Assembly (NCBI GenBank): GCA_002479255.1
Contig: DLMJ01000032.1
Location: forward strand, 124,001-188,000
Source: Candidatus Binatus soli
GTDB lineage: Bacteria; Desulfobacterota; Binatia; Binatales; Binataceae
Direction: 5' to 3'
Length of the DNA: 64,000 nt
Positions 36,201 to 43,497 of the stretch are shown here, in pieces (positions within the stretch are counted from its first letter, which is position 1; the number at the start of each line of letters is the position of its first letter). The notes below the pieces were generated by a model. The model searched no databases. It saw only the letters and a list, made by a program, of their open reading frames with translations, and was not told the DNA's origin. Position numbers and translations under genes: made by a program.

Positions 36201-39080
36201 CATCGTGGTGTAAAAGCCGCGAACGTCGAGACGACTCGTCCGCTTGGCCTGCGCCGCGGTCGTCCACTCGAGCATCAACCGATGACTCACGTACAAACGA
36301 TAGAGCGTCCGCGAAATTGCGTCGCTCATCAGCCACGCCTGATGCGCGAGCAAGGTCAGCATCATCGCGAGCTGCGAGAGCCCGATGGCCAGATCCGTGC
36401 CGACCGCGCGGATATGGCTGCGCTTGGAAATATCGCGCCGCCGCGGGATGATTCCGGTCAGGAACGGGAGCATCGGCGCAGTCGCCATCGTCGCGACAAT
36501 GAACCCGGTCCAAATCGCAGCGGCGGCTTCGGGAAGCCGCCATCCCGCCATCAATGCCAGCAACGCCATCGGCGCCGACAGCGTGCGGCGCAGGTTGTCG
36601 ATCATTTTCCAGCGCCCGAGCCGCGGGATCGATGACCGGCCGTCGCGCGGGACCGTCGTTGCCGTGTCGGCGTTGGAGCCATGCGCACGGCCGAGAATCC
36701 ATGGGATCAATTGCCAGTCTCCGCGGGCCCATCGATGCTGTCTGGCGGCGGCAACGTCGTAGCGCGATGGAAACTCCTCGACCAGTTCGATGTCAGACGC
36801 CAATCCCGAGCGCGCGAAAGTTCCTTCGAAAAGATCGTGGCTCAGAAGTGTATTGTCCGGGACGCGCCCCGCCAGCGCCGCTTCGAACATGTCCACATCG
36901 TAAATCCCTTTGCCGCTGTAAGAGCCCTCATCCAGAAGATCCTGGTAAACGTCGGAAACTGCGAACGCGTACGGATCCATGCCCCTGGTGCTGGAGAAGA
37001 CGCGCTGGAAAACCGACCCCTCGCGGCGGGTCGGCAATGCAGCCGTGATTCGCGGCTGCAGAACCCCGTGACCTTCGACCACCCGGCCGCATTGCTTGTC
37101 GAATCGTGGAGCGTTCAGCGGATGCGCCATTTTGCCGACCATCCGCTTGGCGGCGCCGCGCGGGATACGCGTGTCGGCGTCGACCGTGATCACGTAGCGC
37201 ACGCCGTCGGGAACCGCCGGCGGATGTCCATCCGATGCGATAAACGTCGTATCTGTCGCGCCGCGCAGCAGCCGATTCAGCTCGTGCAATTTGCCGCGCT
37301 TGCGCTCCCACCCCATCCACACGCCTTCGGCTTCGTCCCAAATGCGCCGGCGATGGAGCAATAGAAATCGCTTGCCGCCCGGCCCCTGTCCGTGACGTTG
37401 ATTCAGGCGCGCTATCCCTGCCGTGGCTGCGGCGAGCAGGTCGTCGTCGCCGGGCGCGGTTTCGGTCGCGGAGTCGGTCCAGTCCGAAAGGATCGCGAAG
37501 TACAGCTCGCCATCCGAACTCGCCAGGTAATGAACCTCGAGACGCTCGATCTGCTCGTCGATCTCGTTGCGCGTGGTCAACAAAGTCGGCATCACGACCA
37601 TTGTGCGCAGGCTCGGCGGCACGCCATCGTAAAGCTCGAGGGCGGGAATGATAGCGGGACCGATGAAAGTCGTGACTGTCCGATTGACGATCGCGACCGC
37701 CGCCTCCATCGCGGGGATTATCGCGAGCATCGCAAGAATGAACCGCGTCCATCCACCGATTGGCGCGTCCGCAATGGCAAGCATGGCGCCCGCGACGATG
37801 ATCGCGGTGACCATCGCGATCGTGCCCAGGTAGCCCATGATTCCGGCGGCCGCGTTGGCGCGAGCTATCCAGTCGCGGACCGGAGCGCGAAATCCCAGTT
37901 GCTCCTCCAGAGAGTGACGCCCCTCTGAAATCAGGTAGTAGCCCGGATGGTGCTCGCGGCGCGCCCTCGCGCCGTCGCCGTTTGGCACTTCGGACGCCGC
38001 GCCCCGCGCAGAATCAATCGCGCTTTGAGCAACCTCGATTTCGGTGTGTCCCGAACCTCGTGCAAGTTCTTCGATCGCGTGCCGATAGCGATCGCGCGTG
38101 GCAAAGTCCATCGCGGCAAAGTCGCTGGCGGCGCGGAGCACCGCATCGACCGCGCTCACGCTCTCGAAAAAATCCGCCCAGTCAACCGCGGACATCAGGC
38201 GCATGCTCGTGATCACGTTGCGGACGGTAACGTTCATCGCGCCCTGCCCGTGATGCACTTGACGGACGATCTCGTCGGCCGTGGTTCCCTGCGCCAGCAG
38301 CCGCTGGTCCAGCCACCGCAACGCCGGCGTCACCTTGGGATCCTGATCGCGCAGGCGCAGAACCATCTCTACTGCGAAGGCCGCCGACAGCGGCGACTTA
38401 TCCAAATCCTTGAACACTGCCTCTACAGGCTCCGCGGCGCGGCCGTTCGATCCCAGCAGCTTGTTCGCCAGAAGGTCGGCCTTTTGGCGTTCCGCACGGC
38501 TGTGGCCCATCTGTTCAGCCAAGCGCCGCAGGTTTTCGACGAGCACGATCCTGAGCGTAATCGCGACCGCCCATAGCTCGCCGATCGTCAGCGGCTGCAC
38601 GCGCTGGTAAGCCTGCACGAACCCGGCGAGCGTCTGCGGATCGAAGTGGCTGTCAGTATGCGCGACATAGGCCCACGCGATCCCGAAGACGCGCGGATAC
38701 CCTTCCAGCGGGCCATCGGCGAGTTTGGGCAGTTGCCGATAGAATCCGCGCGGCAGGTCGTCGCGAATTTCGCGAATCTGCTCTTCGACGACATGAAAGT
38801 TATCGACCAGCCACTCGGCGGCCGGCGTGATCGCGCGTTCCTCGCGGATTGCGCCTGCGATGCCGCGATACGCCGCGAGCAATGCTCGCCCGTTGTCGCG
38901 CACGCGCGCCGCCATCGGCCGTCCGCGGCCGGGGTAGGCCGTGATGCGCTGCGCAACCGCCAGCGTCTCGCCATGCTGTTCCAGGCGCTCGACGCTGAAC
39001 AGTTCCGCACGGATCGGCTCGTCGAGATGCGCGAAAGAGGCTGGCGGTCCTTTAGGCGCGCGAAAAAATACCAGGTTCAA
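30270..39080 (-). CDS. cyclic beta-glucan synthase-like giant (NdvB/ChvB family)
   Basis: A protein of about 2,936 aa. Order: N-terminal helical region (about 1-430), membrane helices near 435-500 and 860-960, a GT84-type glycosyltransferase core with DADTRIP near residue 630 and QHRWARGDW near 780, two glucoamylase-like regions (about 1070-1160 and 1510-1600), and C-terminal GH94-type phosphorylase-like domains with GFRDQLQDVMAL near 2480. NdvB makes cyclic beta-1,2-glucan in the inner membrane and controls ring length. The TTG at 39080 was chosen because GAGAGG lies 9 bp upstream; an earlier TTG at 39149 is possible. Confidence 0.88.
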   Translation of the reverse strand: MNLVFFRAPKGPPASFAHLDEPIRAELFSVERLEQHGETLAVAQRITAYPGRGRPMAARVRDNGRALLAAYRGIAGAIREERAITPAAEWLVDNFHVVEEQIREIRDDLPRGFYRQLPKLADGPLEGYPRVFGIAWAYVAHTDSHFDPQTLAGFVQAYQRVQPLTIGELWAVAITLRIVLVENLRRLAEQMGHSRAERQKADLLANKLLGSNGRAAEPVEAVFKDLDKSPLSAAFAVEMVLRLRDQDPKVTPALRWLDQRLLAQGTTADEIVRQVHHGQGAMNVTVRNVITSMRLMSAVDWADFFESVSAVDAVLRAASDFAAMDFATRDRYRHAIEELARGSGHTEIEVAQSAIDSARGAASEVPNGDGARARREHHPGYYLISEGRHSLEEQLGFRAPVRDWIARANAAAGIMGYLGTIAMVTAIIVAGAMLAIADAPIGGWTRFILAMLAIIPAMEAAVAIVNRTVTTFIGPAIIPALELYDGVPPSLRTMVVMPTLLTTRNEIDEQIERLEVHYLASSDGELYFAILSDWTDSATETAPGDDDLLAAATAGIARLNQRHGQGPGGKRFLLLHRRRIWDEAEGVWMGWERKRGKLHELNRLLRGATDTTFIASDGHPPAVPDGVRYVITVDADTRIPRGAAKRMVGKMAHPLNAPRFDKQCGRVVEGHGVLQPRITAALPTRREGSVFQRVFSSTRGMDPYAFAVSDVYQDLLDEGSYSGKGIYDVDMFEAALAGRVPDNTLLSHDLFEGTFARSGLASDIELVEEFPSRYDVAAARQHRWARGDWQLIPWILGRAHGSNADTATTVPRDGRSSIPRLGRWKMIDNLRRTLSAPMALLALMAGWRLPEAAAAIWTGFIVATMATAPMLPFLTGIIPRRRDISKRSHIRAVGTDLAIGLSQLAMMLTLLAHQAWLMSDAISRTLYRLYVSHRLMLEWTTAAQAKRTSRLDVRGFYTTMAGGTMFGAAAAIFVAWAGQGGEIIAAPFVILWMLSPAVARWASLPPRIEGTKPLSLADTRALRLSARRTWRFFEKFVTAEDNMMPPDNFQEDPKPLLAHRTSPTNLGLYLLSIVAAHDFGWIGTHETVERLGATLDTMKRLEQFRGHFYNWYATRDLRPLDPRYVSSVDSGNLAGHLIALGNACREIITRPVVDRQWLRGIEDPIALVRESLGPLAADRRSHTVTPKQMEEALDAIAPLIQSDPRTVVELTAWSAELEIQGDSISDIARALTLERADRASAEVLAWAEALRACIRSHRRDIELLKPWSTRGARDATFDGPATHLDSIPTLGDLPDLYDEAIGCLKPRNDERPADASAGAIGAAPTKSIDSTLDALARARDAAKSLERRLSEIAATTGKMLDAMKFDFLLDPARQLLSIGYRVTDGSLDSNCYDLLASEARLASFVAIAKGEVPVRHWFRLGRAMTPVDRGSALISWSGSMFEYLMPSLVMRAPAGSLLEQTNRLVVRRQMKYGAKLGMPWGISESAYNARDLELTYQYSNFGVPGLGLKRGLSENAVIAPYATALAAMVDPEAAAQNFSRLLLAGGLGHFGWYEALDYTPSRVPEGESVAIVRAYMAHHQGMTLVALADALNTGAMRARFHAEPMIQATELLLQERTPRDVAVARPRAEEVKAEANVRESTPPTIRRFHSPHDLIPRTHLLSNGKYTVMITAAGSGFSRWRDMAVTRWHEDVTCDSWGTYVFIRDVNSGKIWSAGFQPAGVEADSYEVEFSEDRAVIVRRDGSMTTTLEVAVSPEDDAEVRRVSISNLGNRVREVELTSYAEIVLAPEASDTAHPAFSKMFVQTEFDAEVGALLATRRLRSPTDAPVWAAHLAVAEGESVGEIQFETDRARFLGRGRDVRDAISVIDGRPLTDTVGAVLDPIFSVRRRLRIQAGATARVAFWTIVAPTRAEALDLVDKHHDSTAFERAVTLAWTQAQVQLHHLRVDADEAHLFQRIANRVLYSDPTLRPSSDLLKRGAGGQSKLWPSGISGDLPIVLVRIDEIGDLGIVRELVRAHEYWRMKQLGVDLVILNERSPSYDQDLQVALEAMVRSSPARSSSDGQGACGNVFVLRSDLVSVELRNVLQTVARAVLLSRRGTLSEQVKRLEMFEPAAAPPPRRTPATGRAEISTPRRDLEFFNGLGGFAADGREYVTILGEGQWTPAPWINVIANPSFGFQVSVEGAGYTWSINSQQHQITQWSNDPVSDRPGEVIYVHDLDTDELWGPTAIPIREDVAPYVVRHGHGYSVFEHTSHGISLELTQYVPVDDSIKISRLKIRNLSTRARRLSITAYVEWVLGTSRGASAPFIVTEIEPETHAVLARNSFSTEYGSRIAFADLNGQQQSWTADRTDFLGRNGTLDNPAALAEGKPLYARAGAAIDPCAALQTTLSLRPNAVTEVVFLLGEAGNRAEAISSIKKYRDADLDSVLAAAAHRWNDLLDTVQVKTPDRSMDIMLNRWLLYQTLACRVWARSAFYQAGGAYGFRDQLQDVMALTVAQPATAREQLIRAAAHQFVAGDVQHWWLPPAGQGVRTRIADDRVWLPFAVAHYIEVTGELGILEETVPFLDGPELHAGEDESFFQPTVSEQRGTIFEHCARALDHSLAVGIHGIPLFGSGDWNDGMNHVGEAGKGESTWLGWFLYTTLLAFAPLADIRREDARASTWRRRATALAGSLEREAWDGNWYRRGYFDDGTPLGSAGNLECRIDSIAQSWSVISSAGSPVRAAAAMAAVDEYLVRREDGLVLLFTPPFDHTPLDPGYIKGYPPGIRENGGQYTHGALWSVIAFAMLGDGDKAGELFSILNPINHANTRAGIHRYKVEPYVACADVYSMPPHVGRGGWTWYTGSAGWMYRAGLEWILGFRVRGKTLLIDPCIPGKWPGFEIVYRHGSTRYEIAVENPRSVSRGVSSVELDGKALTGRPAQIALADDGITHRVRIVLG

Positions 39081-39336
39081 AAAAACTTGCCTCTCGATCC
39101 GGATGACCCGGCCACCGGCTGACTGATGCGAAAAAAACTGCGCAAACAAAAAATCCGCACACGCGATGCGGCGAACAGCGAGCCACCGCGTTCGCGCGTC
39201 GCCCGTTTTTTAGAATACCAGAACGCGGGCCGCAAGCCTCGGCATGAAGCTCGCCGGTTTACCTCGCCCGAGTCAGGCTCACGCGTCCATCTGATCGACT
39301 GCGATGTAGTGCGGAGATGGATCGGCGGGACGAAAG

Positions 39337-41223
39337 CTACAATTTCTCCGATTCTTCCGTCGCTCTCAAATGCAGCGGGCGCAGGCGCGACGACTTCTTG
39401 GACTGGTGGTCCTGCATGCGGCGGAGGATGTCGTCGAGCGCGCTGACCGCTGCGACAATGTGAGGCCCCTTGTTCAGCATCACGCATTCCGCACGTTCTC
39501 CCATCGCCGCGTCAGTGATTTCTGCGCGAGATGCCTGACCTTTTTTGGCGAGAGACTCGAGGACCTGCGTTGCCCATATGACCGGCAAATGCGCCGCCTC
39601 ACAGATCCACAGAATTTCCTCCTGAACCTCCGCCAGCCGTTCATACCCGCACTCCACCGCCAGATCTCCTCGTGCGATCATGATACCCACTGGTTGCTGC
39701 CGCATCGCAGCGAGCATGAGGTTAGGCAAACGCTCGAAGCCTTGGCGCGTCTCGATTTTCAGCACGATTCCTAAATGACCGCCACCAAGCTCCCGCAGTC
39801 GCGATTGAAGTTGAACGATGTCGCGCTCATGGCGCACGAATGACATCCCGACCAGGTCCGCGCGTCGAACGATAAACTTAAGGTCTTCGAGATCTTTCGG
39901 CGTAAGTGCAGGCAGCTCGATTTTCGTATCGGGCAGATTGATTCCTTTGTCGACGCCGAGACGATTCCCGCTTGGTTTGGCTTCGGTAATCTCGATGCGA
40001 AGCGTGTCAGGCTCGACCTCTCTCACGATTCCGCCTATTTTGCCGTCGTCGAACCAAATCTTCTGGCCCGCGCGAACCGTCGAGAAAACCTCCGGCAGCG
40101 TGCACGAGATCGTCGCAGGACTGAGCGTCCGTCCGTCCGAATCGATCGAAGCGCTTTTGCCCACGATGGGTTCACCCGTGAGCATCAGGAAGTCGCCTTT
40201 GCGAAGCAGGATTCCTTGCTCGCGGCGCGGTAAATCTCCCACCTGCGCTTCGCGCCTCGCGTCGTTGCCCACGTCGACGCGCAGCAAAACTGTTCCCGGA
40301 GTAACGTATGCGGTCTGGCTGCATTGAGCCCATCGCCCCGCCTCGCCGGTGCCGACCACTTCGAGAACTCGTCGTTTCCCGCGTGCATCTTTGAAGTGAA
40401 TGCGTTCTCCGGTTTTGACCTCATCAAGCCATTGCGCTGAGACGGGCAATGCCGCGTCCGCACCCGCGGGAGCAGGGTGGCCCGGCTGCGCAGAAGTAAG
40501 CCAGATTCGCGCGGGTTCCGTCACGCGTCCAAAACTATCGCGCCCGGGATGCCACACGACCACCTGCGGCCCCGGTTCTGTCGCCCCAGTTCGGAGCTTC
40601 GGCCCGGCAATATCCATGAGAATACGGCAGGGCAAACCCAGTTCCTGCCGCGCGCGCTCCAGATGATCGATCATCCGGCCCCAGATTTCCGGGGTATCAT
40701 GCGCGCAGTTTATCCTCATGCAGTTCATTCCGTGGGAAACGAGGTCGCGCACCAACGAATAGTCATCTGCAGCCTCCGCCGACATCGTCACCATGATGCG
40801 GACTGCGCGATGCTCCGGCGCAGGACCGAGTAGCGCCTCGGTATGCGCCGCGAGGGTCGACCTGCCCTCGCGAAAGCCCGGACATTCCGACGGCGCCTGC
40901 GCTTCAATCTTCCGCCCTGCCAGATGATGGAGAGCGACGAGCACGGCATTTAGCGTGCTCGTCACATGAGCTTCCGTCCTGCCGAGCGATGAGAGACCGA
41001 GAACCGCGAGTTCGTCTTGGAGTGTCCGAATATCCTGGCGTCGAAGCGCCAGATAATGGATCAAATTGATAGCGCTTTTTCGGTAAGCGGGATGGACGGT
41101 CGATACGCGCTCGTGAAGGTCGCTTTCCTGCCTGATCAGCGACCGACGGATTTCATGAAGTCTCGAGATTAGCGAATCAAACGCGTCCGGGCTGGCTAAA
41201 GGCGATTCGAATTCATCTTTCAC
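39337..41223 (-). CDS. enlarged pyruvate kinase-like protein
   Basis: A 628-aa protein; typical pyruvate kinase is about 470 aa. An N-terminal helical extension (about 1-140, with no known domain) precedes the A domain, which starts at RIMVTMSAEAADDYSLVRDLVSHGMNCMRIN. The B-domain is enlarged. Catalytic marks VLKIETRQGFERLPN and IMIARGDLAVECG are present, and the protein ends soon after the ATQVLESL and AEITDAAMGERAECVMLNKG strands, so the usual regulatory C domain is missing. Either a metabolic kinase without allostery or a divergent enzyme with a similar active site. Confidence 0.85.
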   Translation of the reverse strand: MKDEFESPLASPDAFDSLISRLHEIRRSLIRQESDLHERVSTVHPAYRKSAINLIHYLALRRQDIRTLQDELAVLGLSSLGRTEAHVTSTLNAVLVALHHLAGRKIEAQAPSECPGFREGRSTLAAHTEALLGPAPEHRAVRIMVTMSAEAADDYSLVRDLVSHGMNCMRINCAHDTPEIWGRMIDHLERARQELGLPCRILMDIAGPKLRTGATEPGPQVVVWHPGRDSFGRVTEPARIWLTSAQPGHPAPAGADAALPVSAQWLDEVKTGERIHFKDARGKRRVLEVVGTGEAGRWAQCSQTAYVTPGTVLLRVDVGNDARREAQVGDLPRREQGILLRKGDFLMLTGEPIVGKSASIDSDGRTLSPATISCTLPEVFSTVRAGQKIWFDDGKIGGIVREVEPDTLRIEITEAKPSGNRLGVDKGINLPDTKIELPALTPKDLEDLKFIVRRADLVGMSFVRHERDIVQLQSRLRELGGGHLGIVLKIETRQGFERLPNLMLAAMRQQPVGIMIARGDLAVECGYERLAEVQEEILWICEAAHLPVIWATQVLESLAKKGQASRAEITDAAMGERAECVMLNKGPHIVAAVSALDDILRRMQDHQSKKSSRLRPLHLRATEESEKL

Positions 41224-41438
41224 GGCAAAAGAACGCGGTGCAATCGACGTGCCGGTTCGATCGCATCTTTCGTAACAAAGAGAACATCTGCGCGACTTCG
41301 TGGAAGCCTTGGCAAAATTATTAGATTCGTTAATTTAAGATGTCATTCGCTCAGATCCGAACTGTCGCCCATAGCACCACCGATCTGCCGTGCTGACGCG
41401 TATCGACACAGTCGCCCAATCTTGAGATCACTACCGCA

Positions 41439-42338
41439 ATGCCTACGCATGACCGTCAGTTTCATGTCTCGTCGCGATGCGAACTGCTGCCGTATCTGAT
41501 CGGCATTCCGCTCGGACTGTCGCGCAAACAGGCGAAGGATCTACTGCGCTTCGGAGCAGTGACCGTAAAGCGAATGACCGCCGTCAGGCATGATACCCAG
41601 TTGGAGCCGGGCGACGTTGTGACTATCGCCACGGGCAAGCAAATCCCCGCCGCGTCGCTTGAGCGCCATGGCCTGAAAATTATTTATCTCGACGATGCGG
41701 TGGTCGTAGTCGACAAACGAGCGGGTCTGCTTTCGATGGGATCGGAGGGCGAGAAAGAGAGAACCGCGCATCGGATCCTCAACGAACATCTGAAGGCGCT
41801 CACAAAATCGCCGCTGCAACAGGCCTTCATCGTGCATCGACTCGACCGCGAGACCTCTGGTTTGATGATGTTCGCAAGAAGTCGCCCGATCCAGGCGGCC
41901 CTTCAGCAGAACTGGAAGAGCGTCACCAAAAAATACCTTGCCGTCGTGGAGGGCGCGCCCTCGAAGTCCCAGGGAACGATCCGGGACAATCTTGTAGAGA
42001 GCAGGTCATTCAGGATGCATCGCGTCGAGCAGGGTGGAGAGCCGGCAATCACGCACTATCGCGTTTTACGAACATGCCGGGACAGGTCGCTCGTCGAACT
42101 TATGCTCGAAACCGGCCGCAAAAACCAGATTCGCGTGCAGATGGCTGGCCTGGGTCATCCTATCGTCGGCGATCGTAAATATGGCGCGACCAGCGATCCC
42201 GCCCGGCGGCTGGCGCTCCATTCGTGCGAGCTGAAGTTTTGCCATCCGGTGTCGGGCGCCTCGATGGATTTCCGCAGCGCTATCCCAAGCCGGCTGATGG
42301 CGCTGATCGAACCGCGCGCAGTCGCACGCGCAAAGTGA
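41439..42338 (+). CDS. RluA family pseudouridine synthase
   Basis: A 299-aa enzyme with an N-terminal S4-like RNA-binding part (LSRKQAKDLLRFGAVTVKR) and a catalytic domain with HRLDRETSG (Asp136 as nucleophile). The C-terminal strand motif GRKNQIRVQMAGLGHPIVGDRKYG is intact. It changes uridine to pseudouridine in rRNA or tRNA; the target cannot be read from sequence. It is divergent from the pyruvate kinase-like gene with a 215-bp gap that shows only an AT-rich patch. Confidence 0.92.
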   Translation: MPTHDRQFHVSSRCELLPYLIGIPLGLSRKQAKDLLRFGAVTVKRMTAVRHDTQLEPGDVVTIATGKQIPAASLERHGLKIIYLDDAVVVVDKRAGLLSMGSEGEKERTAHRILNEHLKALTKSPLQQAFIVHRLDRETSGLMMFARSRPIQAALQQNWKSVTKKYLAVVEGAPSKSQGTIRDNLVESRSFRMHRVEQGGEPAITHYRVLRTCRDRSLVELMLETGRKNQIRVQMAGLGHPIVGDRKYGATSDPARRLALHSCELKFCHPVSGASMDFRSAIPSRLMALIEPRAVARAK

Positions 42339-42606
42339 GCATCCCGAATCCCGGAGCGGCAAACAAATGACACTGCGGTGCGATTCTGACGGCTCTCGAG
42401 GCTCGCGCATCGGACGGGTATCGACGTTCAAAATTCCCAGGAGTTGATGAGGCGCGCGACTGCCCGCCACAGCCAATCATTGGCGGCGTCGGTCACGCTT
42501 CGCAGGCCGTTGCGTTGCCGCGGCACGCAACTTGGATTGATCAGGCACGGAAGCGTGTGGTGCGCGTCTGGTGGGTTTGAGCGAACCAGGTACCGGGTGA
42601 AAAAGA

Positions 42607-42987
42607 GTGAGCATTGAAACCACGAGCGTTCCCGCGATCGACATGCGCGCGATTACCCAGCTCGCCGAAAGCGATGATCTGGGCGAGCAATTTGTCGCCG
42701 AAATCATCGACGTATTCCTTGCCGACTTGAGCGAACGCGTACGCGCGATCGGCTTGCAGATGAGCCACGACGACCGCGCCGAAATTGCAGCGACCGCGCA
42801 CGCGGTCAAGGGCAGCTGCAGTCATTTCGGCGCAGTGCGCCTGATGGAGTTATCGCGTGAGATCGAAGGCCGGGCTAGGCACGAACAAACCGACGGCCTT
42901 CAAACAGCGATCGATTCCATGGTCGCGGAAACGGAACGGGTCCGCGCCGCGCTAGAAGCTTATCGATCCAGCCATGCGCGGCCCTGA
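42607..42987 (+). CDS. Hpt domain (histidine phosphotransfer) protein
   Basis: A 126-aa four-helix protein with the Hpt signature AHAVKGSCSHFGA and phospho-accepting His65. Such proteins relay phosphate between a hybrid kinase and a response regulator. Partners are not adjacent. GTG start at 42607 with a weak Shine-Dalgarno (GGGTGAAAAAGA). The 268-bp gap upstream shows no gene. Confidence 0.85.
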   Translation: MSIETTSVPAIDMRAITQLAESDDLGEQFVAEIIDVFLADLSERVRAIGLQMSHDDRAEIAATAHAVKGSCSHFGAVRLMELSREIEGRARHEQTDGLQTAIDSMVAETERVRAALEAYRSSHARP

Positions 42988-43008
42988 CAGGTGATCTGCG
43001 GCAGTTCG

Positions 43009-43245
43009 CTACAAACCCATCTTCCTGCGCTCTGCCCAACGCTTCTTCATCGCGATTGACAACCGCTTTCTGCCTTCCGGCGTCAGGCCTCCGCGCTTGC
43101 GGCTCTTCGACGCGGTCCCCTTTGGCCTGCCGACGCTCTTCTTCTTGCCGCCCCCTGACAAGGCCGATCCCAAGAGCGCCGCAATAGCTCGACCGAGCCT
43201 GTCGGCTTCCTCCTTCAACTCTGCCACTAATTTATCCAGGTCCAA
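43009..43245 (-). CDS. small basic AT-hook protein
   Basis: A 78-aa protein with an acidic N-terminal helix (MDLDKLVAELKEEADRLGRAI), a Gly/Lys linker with an AT-hook core GRPKG (about 40-44), and a basic C-terminal helix (LTPEGRKRLSIAMKKRWAERR). Similar small proteins in other bacteria are unannotated; the tail resembles nucleic-acid-binding helices. Probably a DNA-binding or chromatin-like protein. The gap upstream (43246-43497) shows nothing distinctive. Confidence 0.75.
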   Translation of the reverse strand: MDLDKLVAELKEEADRLGRAIAALLGSALSGGGKKKSVGRPKGTASKSRKRGGLTPEGRKRLSIAMKKRWAERRKMGL

Positions 43246-43497
43246 GATTCGCTCCTTTGGCGCGCTTGCTAGGTGCAGCTCGCGCCTTTCTGTAGCCGCT
43301 CGTTATGATTCGCGTCCTATCGATGCCCGGATAGGAGCGCCCGCCAACTCGTATCAGGGCAATACCTACTCTTTCTATCGACGCGATCCAATCACCTAGA
43401 ATATCGAAGATCCTCCGCGCGAGACGAAGACGGCGCGGCAGGTAGCGAGAATTGTGGATAACCAATAGAGTCAGGTGGAGTTTGCCCGGAAAAAATC

